NCBI GenBank assembly: GCA_004026145.2
Contig: CP034975.1
Location: 24,753,861 to 24,817,860 of the forward strand
Length of the DNA stretch: 64,000 nucleotides
Direction: 5' to 3'
DNA from: Takifugu bimaculatus
Taxonomy: Eukaryota > Chordata > Actinopteri > Tetraodontiformes > Tetraodontidae
Positions 60,221 to 64,000 of the stretch are shown piece after piece. The notes beneath the pieces were generated by a model. That model worked only from the letters and a program-made list of their open reading frames with translations, was not told the origin of the DNA and did not search any database. Position numbers and translations under genes: made by a program. Position 1 is the stretch's first letter. Each line of letters opens with the position of its first letter.

Positions 60221-61636
60221 TTAATCATCATCAGAATCAGAATCAAGACCTCCCCCTCTGATGGTCTTCTTCTCCAACTTCGTAACCTTTCTGCCGGACT
60301 TCTGCGTCATCGAAGGAGGCTCCATTGTGTTCCCACTAAAATGGGGGGAAATAATCAGGTTCAGCTTAACAAGGGGGCTTAACAAAGAGGATGCAGCTCT
60401 TCTGGAGCCATATTTCACCCACCTGTAATTAATAACATCTGCACAGCCGAGTCTCCATTCCAGCATCTCTGTGGAAAACTCATCTGTGTTTCCCAAGTCC
60501 GTGAATCCAACCACATAGTCCTTTGATTTTCCATCTAACAGCAAAGCCAGTGTTGGAATAATCTTGATCCTCAACCTCTCTGTGAGAAATGGAGCCTTTT
60601 CCACATTCAGTTTGATAAACTTGGTCTCAACATGCTTCTTAGCCAGGGTACCCAGGTGTTTGTCGAGAATTTTACACCTAAAGCAACAGAGCACAAATGC
60701 TGAGTACACAATAAAAATTGAATTTGTATAATATTTATCTCAAACTCCACAACAAATGGTGTGTATTTACTCTCAGGGCCATTTTTTGTCACCAAATGCA
60801 GCAAGATAGAATTTCTCCAGACATGTAACTCATTCACACACTACACATTAAAATGGATGTAATTTTATGGTCTTTATACTGACCTGAAAGTGGAACTTCG
60901 GTAGAAATGGCAAACAACTTTATCGCTCTCCTTGACCTCGCTGAAAAAGTCTTTCTCACTTGGGATTTCTCTGTACTCGCCATGGCCTTTATTCAGATAC
61001 TCCTTAAATAACATTAAGAAGCAAAACAATGAAGGTTGAAAGCATCAATGCAATGACAAGATACAATATTCTCTTAAACAACCACTAATATGTGGAACAA
61101 TTTTCAAATATACCCTGATATCTCAGATTTGATTCTATTTCTATGATTTGCTTTATCCAAAAGTATGTAAAGACCTCAATTTGGCATCCCAGTTTTTGAA
61201 TCAGTAAAATATTTGCCCACTCTTTTGTGTTTTCTAGTATATGAGAATATACTAATGTGACAAAATTCTAAAAACAACACTAAGACAACCAAGTATCCCC
61301 CCTCAATGTTTACAAATCATAAAAGAATAACAAATCTACAAATCAGCCATTTCCACTGTTTCCTAAATTTGTCATTTCGTCTCATCTTAACTGCTTTTTC
61401 CCTTTCAGAGTCATTTTGTAAAAATAAAACTGATTTGCTGAAAAACATAACAGCCAACATACCTGCTTCCGTTTCTGAGCCTTTCTGAGAGCTTCTAATC
61501 GCCTCTCCCTCAGTCTTTCAAGATCGTCTTCATCCAGCTGTTTTAGTTGATTCAACTCAGCATCCAGCTCATCCTCCACAATCTTGGCTGATGTCTCCAA
61601 AATCTTTGTAATTGCATCAATGGATGTGCTGGCCAT
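60221..61636 (-). CDS. txndc9: Thioredoxin domain-containing protein 9
   Basis: Phosducin-like cytosolic cofactor of the CCT/TRiC chaperonin, acting in actin and tubulin folding. Four exons: 61636-61463, 61002-60884, 60677-60423, 60335-60221, joining in phase to 220 residues (human 226). A charged helical N-terminus (ELNQLKQLDEDDLERLRERR) precedes the thioredoxin-like fold with VKESDKVVCHFY, RSSTFRCKILDKHL, FIKLNVEKAPFL and IIPTLALLLDGK. It has no CXXC: only a single Cys remains at the usual active-site place (STFRC), as in the family, so it is not a redox enzyme. The acidic tail DSDSDDD is conserved. Confidence 0.97.
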
Positions 61637-62449
61637 GGTTGCTCCTGCAGGTTTCTAGTATAGAAACAAAGAATCCAATATGATTTTATGCTATGGAGTC
61701 ACAAGTCTTAAGTTGAGCAACAGCTTCACAGTAAAGGTTTAAGTCACTAGATAGTAGAGGTCAGTGGTGATGCGTTATGGTCAAAGCCGATTGATCTTGG
61801 GAGGATCAAAGGCCGAAGCCCCTCCGTTGTCATAGTTGCTCATTGTTCCTAACCTGTAGGGCTTTCTCGCATAAATTAAGAAAAAAGGAAAAACTTACAA
61901 GATACATATATTATGAGTCACGAACTTGGGGCCACTTTAACCTGTCAACAGAATTCTTGAAAGGCTGGAGTTGATCATAACCAACACAATAAGGAAACAC
62001 CTGCCAGCGTTAACGGCTCTATAGGCAACAAGCAGGCACGATACAATAGCGCGTCACGCCTTGTTTTACTGGCTAATGCTAGCGTTTAGCTGATAGATCC
62101 GTTAAATACTTATCTCAACATGTACGTTATTGCCTCCATAGCAGCTAGTAAACGTACATTTGTAAAAATTATATTAGGCCCACAGCGAATCACTTACATG
62201 AAACGTAAAATACATGAAAATTGAGCATTATGTTAGCATGCTAGGACAGCTATTAGCCCGCGGTGTTCCTAACAGGACGAAAACGGTTGAAACATTGGTT
62301 GCAGTAGTGACACATTCGATATGAGAATAAAGTAAAATGATTATTTTCAATTAAATTATTATTAACGACATGAACTACCTCTTCTTAAAAGGAGTCAATT
62401 TCCCAGTGCACGAGAACCAAATGCGGATGTTGCGTCAAACCAGACGGGA

Positions 62450-62457
62450 TGACGTCA
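62450..62457. promoter_or_regulatory. CRE/ATF site upstream of txndc9
   Basis: A perfect palindrome TGACGTCA, with a related TGACGTAC about 15 bp away, roughly 0.8 kb upstream of the txndc9 ATG in a locally CpG-containing stretch. The first txndc9 exon is probably non-coding and starts close to here. Confidence 0.4.
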
Positions 62458-62479
62458 GAGGAAGCAGCTTATGACGTAC

Positions 62480-64000
62480 TTTTTTGTTAAAATTGGTCAG
62501 TTAACGATCAACACTTTTTCTTGTACCCTAAATAGTAACGAACAGCCACAAAATATATTTATTTTCCCTTTAAAAATAGTGAAAAAATGACTAAAAAAAA
62601 GAGGGATGAATGTCAACATGTTTACATTTCCCACCTGTCAAGTAGCAAATAAAAGTAGATCATCTATAAAACTATGACAAGCCTCTGGTCCAATGTTTAG
62701 TTCCAAGTTAGTCAATCTTTTAAAAGTTGATATTGTAGCCCGAGAAAGACACAAGGACAAACACATGAATACAGAATTTACAGTTTATTACCAAGATTTA
62801 GAAAACTTACAAACAAGTTCACAGCTTCAGGTCTTCAGGCACAAGCCAGTTTAAAAAGTCAGCACTGGCCAATTTTATATTCTGTCAAGACATGACAGGT
62901 GAAAAGAAGCAAACCTCTTGTGAGTCAGAGACTTGCACAGTCCAAGCTACATTCATCTTAAAATGTGATAGAAGAGGGGTTGATTTGGTTGCATATAGAA
63001 ATACTGTTTTCAAGAAACATTTAACCAGACTCACAGTGGCTGGTTTGGTGATCTCACAGCCACATGGGACGAGTATTTCTAATCACCAAGCATAAGATTT
63101 CACACAAAATCAAAGGACTGGTCACAAGCTATATAAATATTACTAATGTATCGTTCCGTTAAACGGGTTTTAGAGTCAAACATCAGAAAATCTATATGCA
63201 AAGATGTTTAAAAATAAAGTAGCATCTGCACACAAAGGATCCAAATTTGGTATTAGCAATGTTGTTCTAATGCAAGTGGTAACAACCAATATTTGAGAAG
63301 AGCAGAACAGGGACCAAGCTGCTCAAAATGTAACCAATGTGTTTTTTTGTTTCTTCATGATTTTCTTATTCATATTTACTTGCATTTTCCATCAAATCCA
63401 GACATTGTGGCATTGAAATGGCAGGGAATGTCCCCTGAACCCACTACCAGGAGCTCTGCAGAATACAACAGTGCTTGGATACTGTTGGTTAAATTAAGCA
63501 GCGTCAAAAATTGCCCTCCAGCACAATTTTAGTGTCCATAATTATCACCCTTGTACTGAGACCAAAACACACTGGTCATAAGCTTTGCTTTAGATGGAAC
63601 ATATGAAGTGTTACGGCGCTTCTCCCTCGTAAACAAAGAATAGCAATAGATGCATAGATGCATTATTGATTACCATATCCTTCAGCCTAACTTCAGTGCT
63701 TTGGCCAGTTTCTCATTTCTGCATTTGAATCACATATTACAGGAGGGAGAAATCTTACAATTTGAAGACAGTTACTAAGATTTCACTACATGTAAACAAT
63801 ACAAGAGGAAAACCTCCACATACATAATTTCTGTTAAAACAGATAAAAACATTATTTACACACTATGATAAAATTGGGCACTTTTTTGCAAGCAAGACCA
63901 AAGATACATCCGTAGGCAGCAGACTATACTCATTTTTTTCTAAAAAATTCACAGGTCAGAAGGTGTCTTGGACCATCAAAGGAGGAGAAAAAAAGACTTT
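62480..64000. other. No gene identified; possible 3' UTR of a minus-strand neighbour
   Basis: The last 1.5 kb is AT-rich with short frames only. A minus-strand AATAAA (62784-62789) and the long stop-rich stretch behind it would fit the 3' UTR of a gene starting beyond the right edge. In human, EIF5B lies head-to-head with TXNDC9; no EIF5B-like exon is visible here. Confidence 0.3.

Overview
This window is vertebrate nuclear DNA, almost certainly from a ray-finned (teleost) fish. Genes are split into many short exons with GT-AG introns, poly-A signals follow the stop codons, and the intergenic DNA is AT-rich with CA/CT microsatellites. It also holds fish-type DNA transposon relics (hAT MITEs, a deleted Tc1 copy, a Tigger-like MITE) and SINE-like repeats. 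The gene set matches the block I know from human 2q11-q12. No bacterial-style operon, CRISPR array, plasmid or phage gene was seen, and no complete virus-like element was recognised.

Layout. At the left edge is exon 1 of slc9a2 (-), with its promoter. From about 2 to 5 kb lie candidate 5' exons of inpp4a (+), a CRE/TATA promoter, and a nested unrecognised membrane-protein ORF (-). The full inpp4a coding sequence (22 coding exons, 950 aa) runs 5.4-12.2 kb. A nucleoside hydrolase gene (+) of a family missing from mammals lies at 14.4-17.0 kb, with a Tigger-like MITE in its first intron and a deleted Tc1 copy behind it. coa5 (-) is at 18.0-18.7 kb. mgat4a (-), 16 coding exons and 535 aa, fills 19.3-40.3 kb and has large introns. 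A gene-poor gap of about 4 kb follows, then creg2 (-) at 44.9-46.9 kb, cracdl (-) at 47.2-53.8 kb, a divergent mitd1 (-)/mrpl30 (+) pair at 55.8-59.6 kb, and txndc9 (-) at 60.2-61.6 kb. The last 1.5 kb holds no gene I can identify and may be the 3' end of a minus-strand neighbour.

The genes are syntenic rather than functionally linked: ion exchange (slc9a2), phosphoinositide turnover (inpp4a), nucleoside salvage (nucleoside hydrolase), mitochondrial assembly and translation (coa5, mrpl30), Golgi N-glycan branching (mgat4a), a secreted glycoprotein (creg2), actin regulation (cracdl), cytokinetic abscission (mitd1) and chaperonin-linked protein folding (txndc9). Exon limits were set by hand from splice sites, reading phase and remembered family sequences.

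The points most worth checking are three apparent one-base frameshifts in cracdl (plus a similar one in mrpl30), each at a 4-base homopolymer; a GC-AG intron in creg2 whose whole 3' splice site is repeated three times in a 46-bp tandem array; the Cys-for-His change in the nucleoside hydrolase active site; and the unrecognised membrane-protein ORF at 2.7-3.1 kb. I found no convincing new multi-gene system.
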